In this document: one piece after another, positions 45,441-54,003 of the stretch
Numbering within the stretch: position 1 is the stretch's first letter
Layout: the number at the start of each line of letters is the position of its first letter
Source of the DNA: Pedobacter sp. MC2016-24
Lineage (GTDB): Bacteria > Bacteroidota > Bacteroidia > Sphingobacteriales > Sphingobacteriaceae
DNA length: 64,000 nt
Reading direction: 5' to 3'
NCBI RefSeq assembly: GCF_015223055.1
Contig: NZ_JADFBX010000007.1
Location: forward strand, 245,113 to 309,112
Program-made: the position numbers and the translations under genes
Notes under the pieces: model-generated
Databases searched by the model: none
What the model saw: the letters and a program-made list of their open reading frames with translations, nothing else
Told to the model about the DNA's origin: nothing

Positions 45441-46286
45441 ATGATGAAAACATCTTTTGAAAGCCGCTATGCAATTAGCCCGAATGAAGCAAAGAAAATG
45501 GATACTGCCGCTTTGCGTCAGAATTTTTTAATGGAAAGTTTATTTGAGGCAGATGCTGTTAAATTGACGCTGTCTCATTTCGATCGTTACATCACTGGTG
45601 GTGTAATGCCGGTAAAAGAAACAGTTGCACTTTCTAACCCTGAAAACCTGAAAGCGGCGTTCTTTTTAGAAAGAAGAGAATTGGGAATCATTAATGTTGG
45701 CGGTAAAGGAAGTGTTCTTGCTGACGGTGTGAACTATGAATTGGATTTTAAAGAAGCATTGTACCTGGGCAAAGGCACTAAAGAAGTGACTTTCAGTTCA
45801 GCTAACGCTGACAGTCCTGCAAAATTCTACATCAACTCAGCACCAGCTCACCATACCTATCCAAGTAAAAAAGTTTCCAAAGCAGATGCTGAAATTGTGG
45901 AATTGGGTACACCTGAAACGGCCAATCACCGTGTGATCAACAAGTTGTTGGTTAATAGTGTATTGCCTACCTGTCAATTACAAATGGGGATGACTGAGTT
46001 GAAAAGCGGAAGCGTTTGGAATACCATGCCTGCGCATACCCACGACAGAAGGATGGAAGTTTACTTCTATTTTGAAGTGCCTCAGGGACAAAGTGTTTGT
46101 CACTTTATGGGTGAGCCGCAGGAAACCAGGCACATCTGGATGCAAAATGAACAGGCTGTAATCTCTCCAAACTGGTCGATCCACTCAGGAGCAGGTACCA
46201 GCAACTATACTTTTATCTGGGGAATGGCCGGTGAAAACCTGGATTATGGAGATATGGATCATTGTGCAATTACTGAATTGAAATAA
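45441..46286 (+). CDS. kduI: 5-keto-4-deoxyuronate isomerase KduI
   Basis: Zinc-dependent isomerase converting 5-keto-4-deoxyuronate (DKI) to 2,5-diketo-3-deoxygluconate, a cytoplasmic step of pectin-type uronate breakdown. It is 281 residues, matching the usual length of about 278. The zinc ligands appear as His199, His201 and Glu206 in HTHDRRMEVYFYF, with His248 in WSIHSG. It is the first gene of a plus-strand run kduI, DUF4861, kduD, SGNH. The 49-bp gap after lacI leaves room for its own promoter or for read-through. Confidence 0.96.
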   Translation: MMKTSFESRYAISPNEAKKMDTAALRQNFLMESLFEADAVKLTLSHFDRYITGGVMPVKETVALSNPENLKAAFFLERRELGIINVGGKGSVLADGVNYELDFKEALYLGKGTKEVTFSSANADSPAKFYINSAPAHHTYPSKKVSKADAEIVELGTPETANHRVINKLLVNSVLPTCQLQMGMTELKSGSVWNTMPAHTHDRRMEVYFYFEVPQGQSVCHFMGEPQETRHIWMQNEQAVISPNWSIHSGAGTSNYTFIWGMAGENLDYGDMDHCAITELK

Positions 46287-46296
46287 GAACGTTCAA

Positions 46297-47427
46297 ATGA
46301 ATAAATCGATTAAAATATTATGTTTTCTGTTGGGGCTGCCGGTCTTATTACAAGCGCAGGCCAAAAGTAAGGCTACGGTAGTGATTACCAATCCGTCTAA
46401 GTCGGCCAGGTTAAACGCCGTAGTGGCCATCAGCTGGCAGGATGTGGTTTCGAAATATCCGAACATTGACACGGCTAATTTTAAAGTCGTAAATCCATTG
46501 AACAGACAGGAGATTCCCTTTCAATTGGAATACCGCGGACAAAAAGCGGTGCAAAATTTATTGGTACAACTGAATCTGAAAAGCGGAGCCAGTGAAATTG
46601 AAATTGTTGCAGGTAAACCCGCCCCGGTAACCCCAAAAACCTATGGCCGTTTTGTGCCTGAACGTTATGATGATTTTGCCTGGGAAAATGACAAGGTTGC
46701 CTATAGAATGTATGGTAAAGCTTTAGAAGGTAGAAAAGACAATGCATTTGGAACAGATGTTTGGGTGAAAAAAACCTCAAAGCTGATCATCAACGAATGG
46801 TATAAGAAAAATGATTATCACCACGATAATGGGGATGGTATGGATTACTATAGCGTAGGTTTAACACTGGGAGCTGGTGATATCGCGCCTTTAGTTAAAG
46901 ATTCTGTGATTTTTTCTTTAAACTATCACCATTGGAAAGTACTGGACAACGGCCCGTTGCGTACCACTTTCCAATTGGGATATGATGAGTGGAAAGTTGC
47001 CGGGAAAGCCGTTAAAGTGACCAAGACCATTTCCTTGGATGCAGGTTCTCATTTAAACCGGGTTGAAGCTGAATATACATATGCAGGTGATGGTGACTTG
47101 CCAATTGTGGTTGGGATTGTGAAAAGGGCTGAGCCTGGAACCATTTTGATGGATGAGCAACAAGGAATTGCCGGGTATTGGGAAGCACAACATGGTGAAG
47201 ATGGCACAACAGGTGTAGCTACAATCGTTCCTTCGGCTAGCCGGATGAGTATAGATAAGGTACATTTGCTTAGCCATGGTAAGGTGAAAGCAGGACAGGC
47301 TTTTGTGTACTACAACGGATCGGCCTGGACTAAAGGTAAAGAGATTACCAATGCCAAAGAGTGGTTCAACTACCTGAACAATTTTAAACAACAATTACAG
47401 CAACCGCTTACTGTAAGCGTAAAGTAA
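46297..47427 (+). CDS. DUF4861 family exported protein
   Basis: 376 residues with a signal peptide (about 1-22, ending LLQAQA). The body matches my recollection of DUF4861: a first beta domain with NPSKSARLNAVVAISW and FQLEYRGQK, then GRFVPERYDDFAWENDKVAYRMYG and EWYKKNDYHHDNGDGMDYYSVG. His and Asp residues cluster in the last two segments. Family members recur in uronate-type polysaccharide loci, but I know of no firm activity, so none is assigned. It sits between kduI (10-bp gap) and kduD (41-bp gap), which points to pectin-type or other uronate glycans as substrate. Confidence 0.85.
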   Translation: MNKSIKILCFLLGLPVLLQAQAKSKATVVITNPSKSARLNAVVAISWQDVVSKYPNIDTANFKVVNPLNRQEIPFQLEYRGQKAVQNLLVQLNLKSGASEIEIVAGKPAPVTPKTYGRFVPERYDDFAWENDKVAYRMYGKALEGRKDNAFGTDVWVKKTSKLIINEWYKKNDYHHDNGDGMDYYSVGLTLGAGDIAPLVKDSVIFSLNYHHWKVLDNGPLRTTFQLGYDEWKVAGKAVKVTKTISLDAGSHLNRVEAEYTYAGDGDLPIVVGIVKRAEPGTILMDEQQGIAGYWEAQHGEDGTTGVATIVPSASRMSIDKVHLLSHGKVKAGQAFVYYNGSAWTKGKEITNAKEWFNYLNNFKQQLQQPLTVSVK

Positions 47428-47468
47428 CAGATGAAATCACCCTTCAGGGTAAATTAAAAAATAGAAAA

Positions 47469-48239
47469 ATGGCAATACTGGATTTATTTAATTTAAAAGG
47501 AAAAATAGCCCTGGTTACAGGCTGTAAAAGAGGTATCGGTAAAGCAATGGCTGAGGCTTTAGCTGAAGCAGGTGCCGACATCATTGGTGTTTCTGCCAAT
47601 CTGGAACTGGACGGAAGTGAAGTGGAAGGATCAATCACCGCATTGGGCAGAAAATTCTACGCCTACCAATGCGATTTCAGTGATCGTGCTTCATTGAAAG
47701 CATTTTGTGAAAAAGTAAAAGCAGATCACCCGGTAATCGACATCCTGGTGAACAATGCAGGAACGATTCTTAGAAAACCAATCGCAGAACACCCGGATGA
47801 GTATTGGGATGAGGTAATTGCCGTAAATCAAAGTGCTCCCTTTATCCTGACCAGGGAAATTGGAAAAGACATGATTGAACGAGGATCTGGAAAAATCATT
47901 TTCACAGCTTCTTTGTTGACTTTCCAGGGCGGGATTACCGTTCCGGGATATGCAGCAAGTAAAGGTGCAATTGGACAGTTAACCAAAGCATTTGCCAACG
48001 AATGGGCTTCAAAAGGCGTAAATGTAAATGCAATCGCACCAGGATACATCTCTACAGACAACACCACTGCTTTAAGAGCGGATGAAAACCGCAGCCGTTC
48101 CATTATGGAACGTATTCCTGCCGGCAGATGGGGCGAAGCCGAAGATTTCAAAGGACCGATTGTGTTCCTGGCATCTGATGCTTCCAGCTACATGCATGGA
48201 ACCGTAATGACCGTTGATGGCGGCTGGATGGGAAGATAA
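47469..48239 (+). CDS. kduD: 2-deoxy-D-gluconate 3-dehydrogenase KduD (DKII reductase)
   Basis: SDR enzyme, 256 residues, reducing 2,5-diketo-3-deoxygluconate to KDG with NAD(P)H. The nucleotide motif TGCKRGIG is at 17-24 and NNAG at 95-98. The catalytic residues are Ser148, Tyr161 and Lys165 (GYAASKGA). The C-terminus ASSYMHGTVMTVDGGWMGR is typical of KduD. It acts directly after KduI. It is a different SDR from the DehR-like enzyme at 33718, which performs the parallel step for alginate monomers. Confidence 0.94.
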   Translation: MAILDLFNLKGKIALVTGCKRGIGKAMAEALAEAGADIIGVSANLELDGSEVEGSITALGRKFYAYQCDFSDRASLKAFCEKVKADHPVIDILVNNAGTILRKPIAEHPDEYWDEVIAVNQSAPFILTREIGKDMIERGSGKIIFTASLLTFQGGITVPGYAASKGAIGQLTKAFANEWASKGVNVNAIAPGYISTDNTTALRADENRSRSIMERIPAGRWGEAEDFKGPIVFLASDASSYMHGTVMTVDGGWMGR

Positions 48240-48257
48240 TTTTCTTTATATTCGTGT

Positions 48258-49370
48258 ATGATGAAAACCAGATGGATACTCGTTGTTGCAACGATGTTGA
48301 TTGCTCAGCTTTCTAATGCACAAACAAAAACAGAATATAAAAGCTGGAATCCGGCTAAAGATGCGACACGTACTTTAGCCGGACAAGCCTGGCCTTCCGA
48401 GGTTCAGGATTTCTATGATCGCCTGCCTGCCAGGGCAGAGCCACTGGTTCGAAAGCCAGTCTGGAACTTATCTAAAAACAGTTCCGGTCTCAACCTGAAA
48501 TTCAAATCAGATGCCACTGAAATTGTCGTAAAATATGCAGTAGCCGGATCAGTCCAGATGTCTCATATGCCTGCCACCGGCGTCAGTGGCGTAGATTTGT
48601 ATGCCAATGACGGGAATGGCAAGTGGTTATGGGCGGCTGCACAGTTTAAATTTGGTGATACCATTGTTTATCGGTTTAACACCGCATCCGTTGAACAGAA
48701 AGAACTCAGTTACACGCTTTTTTTACCGCTATACAACGCTGTAAAATGGATGGAAATCAGCGTACCTTCACAAAGTAGTTTTACACCAGTACCGGTAAGT
48801 ACAGAGAAGCCCATTGTCATTTACGGAACTTCGATTGCGCAAGGCGCCTGCGCCAGCAGACCCGGGATGTCATGGACCAATATTTTAAGTCGCAGGATCA
48901 ATCAGCCCATCATTAACCTCGCTTTTTCCGGCAATGGCCGCCTGGAAAAGGAGCTGGTCGATTTACTGACTGAAATAGATGCCAAACTATATGTGCTGGA
49001 CTGCCTGCCTAACCTGACTGCACCCGCTTTTACAGAAGCAGAAGTGCAAAAACGTCTGGAACAATCGATCACGGAACTGCAGATGAAAAAACCAGGTGTT
49101 CCAATTTTATTAACTGAACATGACGGTTATACTGATGAAGGGGTAAACAAGGTTAGAAAAGAAACCTATGAAAGCCTCAATAAAGTTTTAAGGCAGACTT
49201 TCAGTCAGCTCAAAGCCAAAGGCGTTAAAGGGATTTATCTTTTAAGTAAAGCAGAAATTAACCAGGACATAGATACCATGGTTGATGGTACCCATCCGAA
49301 TGATGCAGGAATGCTGCGCTATGCAGCTGCTTATCAACATGCGATCAAAAACATCCTAAAACTCAAATGA
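48258..49370 (+). CDS. Exported SGNH/GDSL hydrolase with GxDLY N-domain
   Basis: 370 residues with a signal peptide (about 1-21, ending LSNAQ). The N-terminal beta-sandwich carries the GxDLY signature (SGVDLYAND, about 110). The C-terminal SGNH domain has block I GTSIAQGACA (Ser nucleophile), block III-like LAFSGNGRLE and block V DGTHPNDAGM with the Asp-His pair. Such enzymes are carbohydrate esterases, often deacetylases. It lies 18 bp after kduD, so it probably removes acyl groups from the same uronate glycan; the actual ester is unknown. Confidence 0.88.
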   Translation: MMKTRWILVVATMLIAQLSNAQTKTEYKSWNPAKDATRTLAGQAWPSEVQDFYDRLPARAEPLVRKPVWNLSKNSSGLNLKFKSDATEIVVKYAVAGSVQMSHMPATGVSGVDLYANDGNGKWLWAAAQFKFGDTIVYRFNTASVEQKELSYTLFLPLYNAVKWMEISVPSQSSFTPVPVSTEKPIVIYGTSIAQGACASRPGMSWTNILSRRINQPIINLAFSGNGRLEKELVDLLTEIDAKLYVLDCLPNLTAPAFTEAEVQKRLEQSITELQMKKPGVPILLTEHDGYTDEGVNKVRKETYESLNKVLRQTFSQLKAKGVKGIYLLSKAEINQDIDTMVDGTHPNDAGMLRYAAAYQHAIKNILKLK

Positions 49371-49371
49371 T

Positions 49372-50244
49372 TTATTTAACCAGATAGGTTTTCTGGTAGG
49401 TTAGGGGACTTTTACCGGTAATGGATTTGAAGTGCTTATGGAAACTTGCGAAATTGTAAAAACCACTTTCATAACAGATCTGTTTCACACTGATGTTGTC
49501 CTCAATTAAAAGTTTGCAGGCGTGGCCTACCCGGATTTCGTTGATAAACTGCGTGTAGGTTTTCCTGGTACGGGATTTAAAATACCGGCAAAAAGAACTC
49601 GGACTGATGTTGGCAATAGCAGCCATCTCTTCCATTTGTATCTTTCTTTTAAAATTGGCCAGCGAAAAATTGTAAATGGCATTGATGCGCTCATTCTCGC
49701 TTTCTTCAAAATCATGTCTGAAACCGATAGAGGACAATAATTTTTCCTGCAGGCTGCTGCGTTCAATAGCCAACAGGGCCTCCATCAGTAAGATGATGCG
49801 TTTTGGCCCCTCAGCAGTCAGGATGTCTTCCATCAGCTTTCCAATCTGTTTTTTGACACTGTCTTGCACCTGAATTCCCCTTTGGGCACGTTCCAGCGTA
49901 ACCTTTAGCTTTTTATTTTCAGGAAGGTCCAGGAAATGATTGCCCCAAAAGCTTTCATTGAAATGAATCACCACCACATCGGCACTGTTGTTTTCAGTTT
50001 CCTCAAAGTAAACGTCGTCAAATTTCCAGTAATGCGGTAAATGTGCACCCACCAATACCACATCCCCCGATCTGAAACGTTTGATGTGATCGCCGATAAA
50101 TTGTGTGCCGTTCCCTTTTTTAAAATAAATAAGTTCCACTTCCGCGTGGTAGTGCCAGCGGTTATTTACATAAGGCACATTGTCTCTTCTTGCACTAAAT
50201 GAAGTGACCAGGTTATTGGAAACTTTGAGTAACTGCGGTTTCAT
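49372..50244 (-). CDS. AraC-family transcriptional regulator
   Basis: 290 residues: an N-terminal cupin sensor domain (about 20-110, HYHAEVELIYFKKGNGTQFIGDHI, GAHLPHYW) and a C-terminal double helix-turn-helix (about 190-288, MAAIANISPSSFCRYFKSRTRKTYTQFINE and ICYESGFYNFASFHKHFKSITGKSP). This layout is common in regulators of sugar metabolism. It converges on the SGNH gene (1-bp gap) and diverges from the large barrel gene at 50432 across 187 bp that contains a repeated decamer. The effector is unknown. Confidence 0.92.
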   Translation of the reverse strand: MKPQLLKVSNNLVTSFSARRDNVPYVNNRWHYHAEVELIYFKKGNGTQFIGDHIKRFRSGDVVLVGAHLPHYWKFDDVYFEETENNSADVVVIHFNESFWGNHFLDLPENKKLKVTLERAQRGIQVQDSVKKQIGKLMEDILTAEGPKRIILLMEALLAIERSSLQEKLLSSIGFRHDFEESENERINAIYNFSLANFKRKIQMEEMAAIANISPSSFCRYFKSRTRKTYTQFINEIRVGHACKLLIEDNISVKQICYESGFYNFASFHKHFKSITGKSPLTYQKTYLVK

Positions 50245-50297
50245 ATGTGGTTAGGAATACGTGCTAAAATTATAAAAATATTTCTTAGATGCATCAA

Positions 50298-50372
50298 TGT
50301 AACAAGAAAACGACTTATCTATGCCAATATTGCTGAATTATTGACTTCGCAAGACTATTGTTTGTAACAAGA
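50298..50372. repeat. Direct decamer repeat in the araC/barrel intergenic region
   Basis: TGTAACAAGA occurs at 50298-50307 and 50363-50372, 65 bp apart, each followed by a similar CG..TTAT tail. AraC-type proteins bind direct repeats, so these may be half-sites for the divergent AraC regulator. Otherwise the 187-bp gap shows nothing definite. Confidence 0.4.
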
Positions 50373-50431
50373 CGTTCTTATGGTGATCTAAAATAACTAA
50401 CGACTTTCATAAAAACACACACAAACAGAGT

Positions 50432-53116
50432 TTGAAAAAGACAATTACCATTTTCATTCTTGCACTTATTAATCTATTAATAGGTCACGAATTAAGCGCG
50501 CAAATCAAATACAACATTAAAGGAAGTGTAAAGGACAGTACAAATGGCGTAATTCCAGGCGTTCATGTCAAACTGATCAGCACCAAAGATACCTTAAATA
50601 CCAGTGCAGACCGGGACGGAAAATTTGCATTTAGCGGCATTAAAGCCGATAAATTTGAAATTATTGTCCGCGGCATTGGCTTCATCTCCAACACCAGCAG
50701 TTTTACTTTCAAAAAAGACCAGACCGAGCTGGAACTTGACCCCATCATTTTAAAACCTGAAGCTTACAACTTAAATGAGGTTGTGATACAAGGGAAAATC
50801 AACCCGGTTAAGGTGATGAAAGATACTGTAGAATACAATGCCGCAGCCTTTGTGGTGCGAAAAGATGATCAGGTTGAGGATCTGCTGAAACAATTGCCTG
50901 GCGTAACAGTTGATGATGCCGGTAAGGTGACCAGTATGGGAAAAGAGCTGACCAAAATCAGGGTAAATGGCAAAGATTTTTTTACCGGTAATGTGAAAGA
51001 GTTTATCAGGCAGTTACCGGCTGATCTGGTCTCCCGCATCCAGGTCATTGACGATTATGGCGATCAAGCCAATTTTACCGGTATTAAAGTCGGAGAGCCT
51101 AAAAAAATATTAAACCTGGTCACCAAGCCGGGAAGAAATAAAGGTGTCTTTGGCAATGTAGGAGGGAACCTGGGTACAAACGATCGGTATGGTGCACTAC
51201 TGGCCACCAATTTCTGGCAGGAAAAGAAACAGATCGGACTAGCTGGAAATCTGACCAATATCAACAACAGCGGTGGCACCAGTGGTGATGTTTCGGGGAA
51301 TGCGAATATGCGCCAAACGATCGGCAAATACCTGACAGCAAGCGGATCTTACGGCATCGGTTCCACGCAAAGTGAAAACGAACAATCTAATCGCAGTGAA
51401 ACCCTGGTAGAGGGCGGTACCATTTACAGCTCGAGCAATAACTACTCCAATAGCAAAAGCAATAACCACAATGTCAATATGGAACTGTCGAGTACTGAGC
51501 CTGACAATTACCTGAACTTTACTTTGAATGGCACAATAGCCAATAACCGCGCGCAAAACAACAGCTTTTCGGCTACGAAGACATCAACCATGCGCCAGGA
51601 TTTGGTTGGCGACAATAAAAATTCTGGTAATAGCCCAAGTTTAAATGCCGGATTAAATTGGGGCAAGGGTTTCGGTAAAAAGAAAAAGCGTATGGTCATG
51701 ATGAATTTCTCTGCCAACCTGAACCAAAGCGACAATAAAGAAGAGATTTCAACAAGAACCGGTTTTTACGGTTCGCAATCCAATCCTGTATTGAAAGATT
51801 CCATCGTAAAAGATTCTTTATTGAACAGATTGGTGACCACAAAAAACAACAACAATTCCTTTTCCGCCGGTTTTACCTACAGTGAACCCCTGACTCAGAG
51901 AGCGGATACAACAAAGAGTAAATACCTCGATTTCAGCTATACCTTTACCTTAACCAATAACGGCAACAATCTGAGAACAGATGTTGTCAATTTAGCCGGT
52001 GTCAAAGAATTTGTGGATACTTTAAGCAATGTATATCATTCTACATTTATCAATCAAAACGTGAATGTGAGTTACCGTTACGATGCCAGAAAACTCAGCT
52101 ACAACCTGGGCATGAGTTTGCAGCCGAGTAATTTGAGAGGCAGCTACGAAGGACGCACAGATAAAATCAATCAGACCACTTTAAATATGGCGCCAACGAT
52201 AGGGATGAGGTATGTACTTTCTAAGGCCCAATCGTTGAATTTCAATTACAACGGATATACCACCGCACCCAGTTTTGAACAATTGCAGCCCGTTGCAGAC
52301 AACAGGAACCTACAAAGTATTGTGATTGGAAACCCGGACCTGAAGACTTCGCTTAGTCATTCGGTTAACATTGGTTACCGGATTTTTGGTGTCACCAGCG
52401 GTAAATCTTTACAGGTTGGCCTTAATTTAGGAACTGTGACCAATCAGGTGGTGAGCAATGTCATCCAGTTGACTGACAGCTTAAATGGTATCAAACAAGA
52501 AACACGATACGAAAATGCCAATGGAAATTACAACCTGGGCAGCAATTATACACTATCGTTACCTTTTGCTGAACGGAAATGTGAATTGTCATTCAATGGC
52601 TATGCCGGATATTCAAATACCGTGGTTTTTACCGATAACATTAAAAACTTCAGTAAAGGGATCAATTTTAATCAGAATGTGCGCTTTGCTTTGAACACCC
52701 AGGATCTTATGCTCGGTAGTGGTATTACTTACAATTACAACGGTACCGCTTACTCCCTGGCCAGCGCAAAATCAAGAGAAATTCAGAGCCTTAATTTGTC
52801 CACAAACGCTAAAGTCTTTATCGCAAAATTTTTATATACCAATATGGGTATATCTAAAACGTTCAATAGCGGATACGCAGTAGAGTCAACCAATCCATTG
52901 TTGATCAATGCTGGTCTGGAAACCCGCTTTTTAAAGAGAAGGGCGGCATCGGTATCCATTCAGGCCAACGATCTGCTGAATCAGGGCAATACCGTCAACA
53001 GGATTGTCACCAACAATTCCATTATCGACAGCAGCAGCAATCGGGTAACCCGGTATTTCGTGCTTAACTTTTCCATGCGGCTACAAAATTTTGCGGGAGG
53101 AAGGTCAGTCATCTAA
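50432..53116 (+). CDS. Outer membrane beta-barrel protein with carboxypeptidase-like N-domain
   Basis: 894 residues from a TTG start that gives a good signal peptide (MKKTITIFILALINLLIGHELSAQ). A carboxypeptidase-regulatory-like domain follows (about 28-105, GSVKDSTNGVIPGVHVKLIS), then a plug-like segment (about 110-235, VEDLLKQLPGVTVDDAGKVT and IRVNGKDFF), then an OMP_b-brl_3-type barrel. It belongs to the TonB-dependent-receptor superfamily but is not SusC-like and has no SusD partner. The function is unknown; a divergent AraC regulator may control it. Many Asn/Ser-rich loops occur in the barrel (about 320-420). Confidence 0.88.
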   Translation: MKKTITIFILALINLLIGHELSAQIKYNIKGSVKDSTNGVIPGVHVKLISTKDTLNTSADRDGKFAFSGIKADKFEIIVRGIGFISNTSSFTFKKDQTELELDPIILKPEAYNLNEVVIQGKINPVKVMKDTVEYNAAAFVVRKDDQVEDLLKQLPGVTVDDAGKVTSMGKELTKIRVNGKDFFTGNVKEFIRQLPADLVSRIQVIDDYGDQANFTGIKVGEPKKILNLVTKPGRNKGVFGNVGGNLGTNDRYGALLATNFWQEKKQIGLAGNLTNINNSGGTSGDVSGNANMRQTIGKYLTASGSYGIGSTQSENEQSNRSETLVEGGTIYSSSNNYSNSKSNNHNVNMELSSTEPDNYLNFTLNGTIANNRAQNNSFSATKTSTMRQDLVGDNKNSGNSPSLNAGLNWGKGFGKKKKRMVMMNFSANLNQSDNKEEISTRTGFYGSQSNPVLKDSIVKDSLLNRLVTTKNNNNSFSAGFTYSEPLTQRADTTKSKYLDFSYTFTLTNNGNNLRTDVVNLAGVKEFVDTLSNVYHSTFINQNVNVSYRYDARKLSYNLGMSLQPSNLRGSYEGRTDKINQTTLNMAPTIGMRYVLSKAQSLNFNYNGYTTAPSFEQLQPVADNRNLQSIVIGNPDLKTSLSHSVNIGYRIFGVTSGKSLQVGLNLGTVTNQVVSNVIQLTDSLNGIKQETRYENANGNYNLGSNYTLSLPFAERKCELSFNGYAGYSNTVVFTDNIKNFSKGINFNQNVRFALNTQDLMLGSGITYNYNGTAYSLASAKSREIQSLNLSTNAKVFIAKFLYTNMGISKTFNSGYAVESTNPLLINAGLETRFLKRRAASVSIQANDLLNQGNTVNRIVTNNSIIDSSSNRVTRYFVLNFSMRLQNFAGGRSVI

Positions 53117-53244
53117 TAGGGAATTTTATTAAATATTAAGAAATATTATAGGTTTTGGCAGAATTGTGGATAATTATGTAAAATGTATCGTAAAAAAATA
53201 TGTTTAAACTTTCATTTGTTAAAAAAAGATATTACATTTGAGCT

Positions 53245-53310
53245 TACCCTTCAAGGGTATGTTTTTCATAGGTAGATGTAGGGTCGAAAATTTATTTTCG
53301 GCCCTTTTTT
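53245..53310 (+). ncRNA. Possible small RNA or leader with terminator hairpin
   Basis: A -7-like TACATTTG at 53233-53240 precedes a short hairpin (TACCCT/AGGGTA around 53246-53259) and then the strong terminator at 53281-53310. Together they would give an independent transcript of about 65 bases. The possible -33 TTTG at 53215-53218 is only 14 bp upstream of the -7 box. No known RNA family was recognised, so this is a candidate only. Confidence 0.3.
53281..53310 (+). terminator. Rho-independent terminator before ubiX
   Basis: GGGTCGAAAA (53281-53290) pairs with TTTTCGGCCC (53295-53304), with one G-U, across a TTTA loop, and is followed by six T. It lies 165 bp after the barrel gene and 54 bp before ubiX. 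Confidence 0.8.
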
Positions 53311-53364
53311 ATTTAAGGTGTTCCGTATCTTTACAAGCAAACAAAACCCTGATAATTTTACCGG

Positions 53365-53928
53365 ATGAAGAAGAAGAAAATCGTTGTTGCAGTTACTGGT
53401 GCCAGTGGGTCCGTTTATGCTAAGCTCTTGTTGGATAACCTGATAAAGCTATCAGATCAGATTGAAAAGGTAGGTGTTGTGATGTCAGACAATGCAAAAG
53501 AGGTTTGGCGCTTTGAATTGGGCAACGCAGATTACGATCATTATCCTTTCGATTTCTATCCCAAAATGGATTTTAATGCCCCATTTGCTTCGGGCTCTGC
53601 AAAATTTGACACCATGGTGATTATTCCCTGTTCCATGGGAACATTGGGCAGAATTGCCCATGGCATTTCAAATGATTTGATTTCCAGGGCCGCTGATGTG
53701 ATCTTAAAAGAACGGCGAAAATTAATTGCCGTAGTGCGCGATACCCCTTTAAGCCTCATCCACATCAATAATATGAAGACCGTGACAGAAGCTGGCGGGA
53801 TCATCTGTCCGGCAAGCCCGTCCTTTTATTCCATTCCCACCACAATAGAGGAGGTGGCTCAAACTGTAGTCAGCCGTGTGATCGACCTGGCTGGTCTGGA
53901 GCAGGACAGTTATCGTTGGAATGAATAG
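53365..53928 (+). CDS. ubiX: UbiX-family flavin prenyltransferase
   Basis: 187 residues of the flavoprotein/UbiX family, which prenylates FMN to make the cofactor of UbiD decarboxylases. The N-terminal nucleotide motif VAVTGASGSVYAKLLLDNL, the PCSMGTLGRIAHGISNDLISRAADV segment and RDTPLSLIHINNMKTVTEAGGII are all diagnostic. Cytoplasmic. No UbiD gene is in the window. It is followed by mtaB, whose promoter begins inside the last codons of ubiX. Confidence 0.95.
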   Translation: MKKKKIVVAVTGASGSVYAKLLLDNLIKLSDQIEKVGVVMSDNAKEVWRFELGNADYDHYPFDFYPKMDFNAPFASGSAKFDTMVIIPCSMGTLGRIAHGISNDLISRAADVILKERRKLIAVVRDTPLSLIHINNMKTVTEAGGIICPASPSFYSIPTTIEEVAQTVVSRVIDLAGLEQDSYRWNE

Positions 53929-53944
53929 TTTTTTCCTATCTTTG
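53916..53944 (+). promoter_or_regulatory. Promoter of mtaB
   Basis: TTG (53916-53918) and TATCTTTG (53937-53944) are 18 bp apart, a good Bacteroidota -33/-7 pair. The -33 lies inside the end of ubiX. Transcription would start near 53950, about 54 bases before ATG 54004. This supports that start over the GTG at 53953. Confidence 0.75.
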
Positions 53945-54003
53945 CACTTTGAGTGAAACCTGCATTTGCAAGCTTCATTACAAATGGAATCCATAAAGAA
54001 TTA

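Noticed and set aside
53953..54003. N-terminal extension of mtaB from GTG 53953
   Set aside because: It lies in the expected leader right after the promoter; the family starts at MKKVAFYTLGC.
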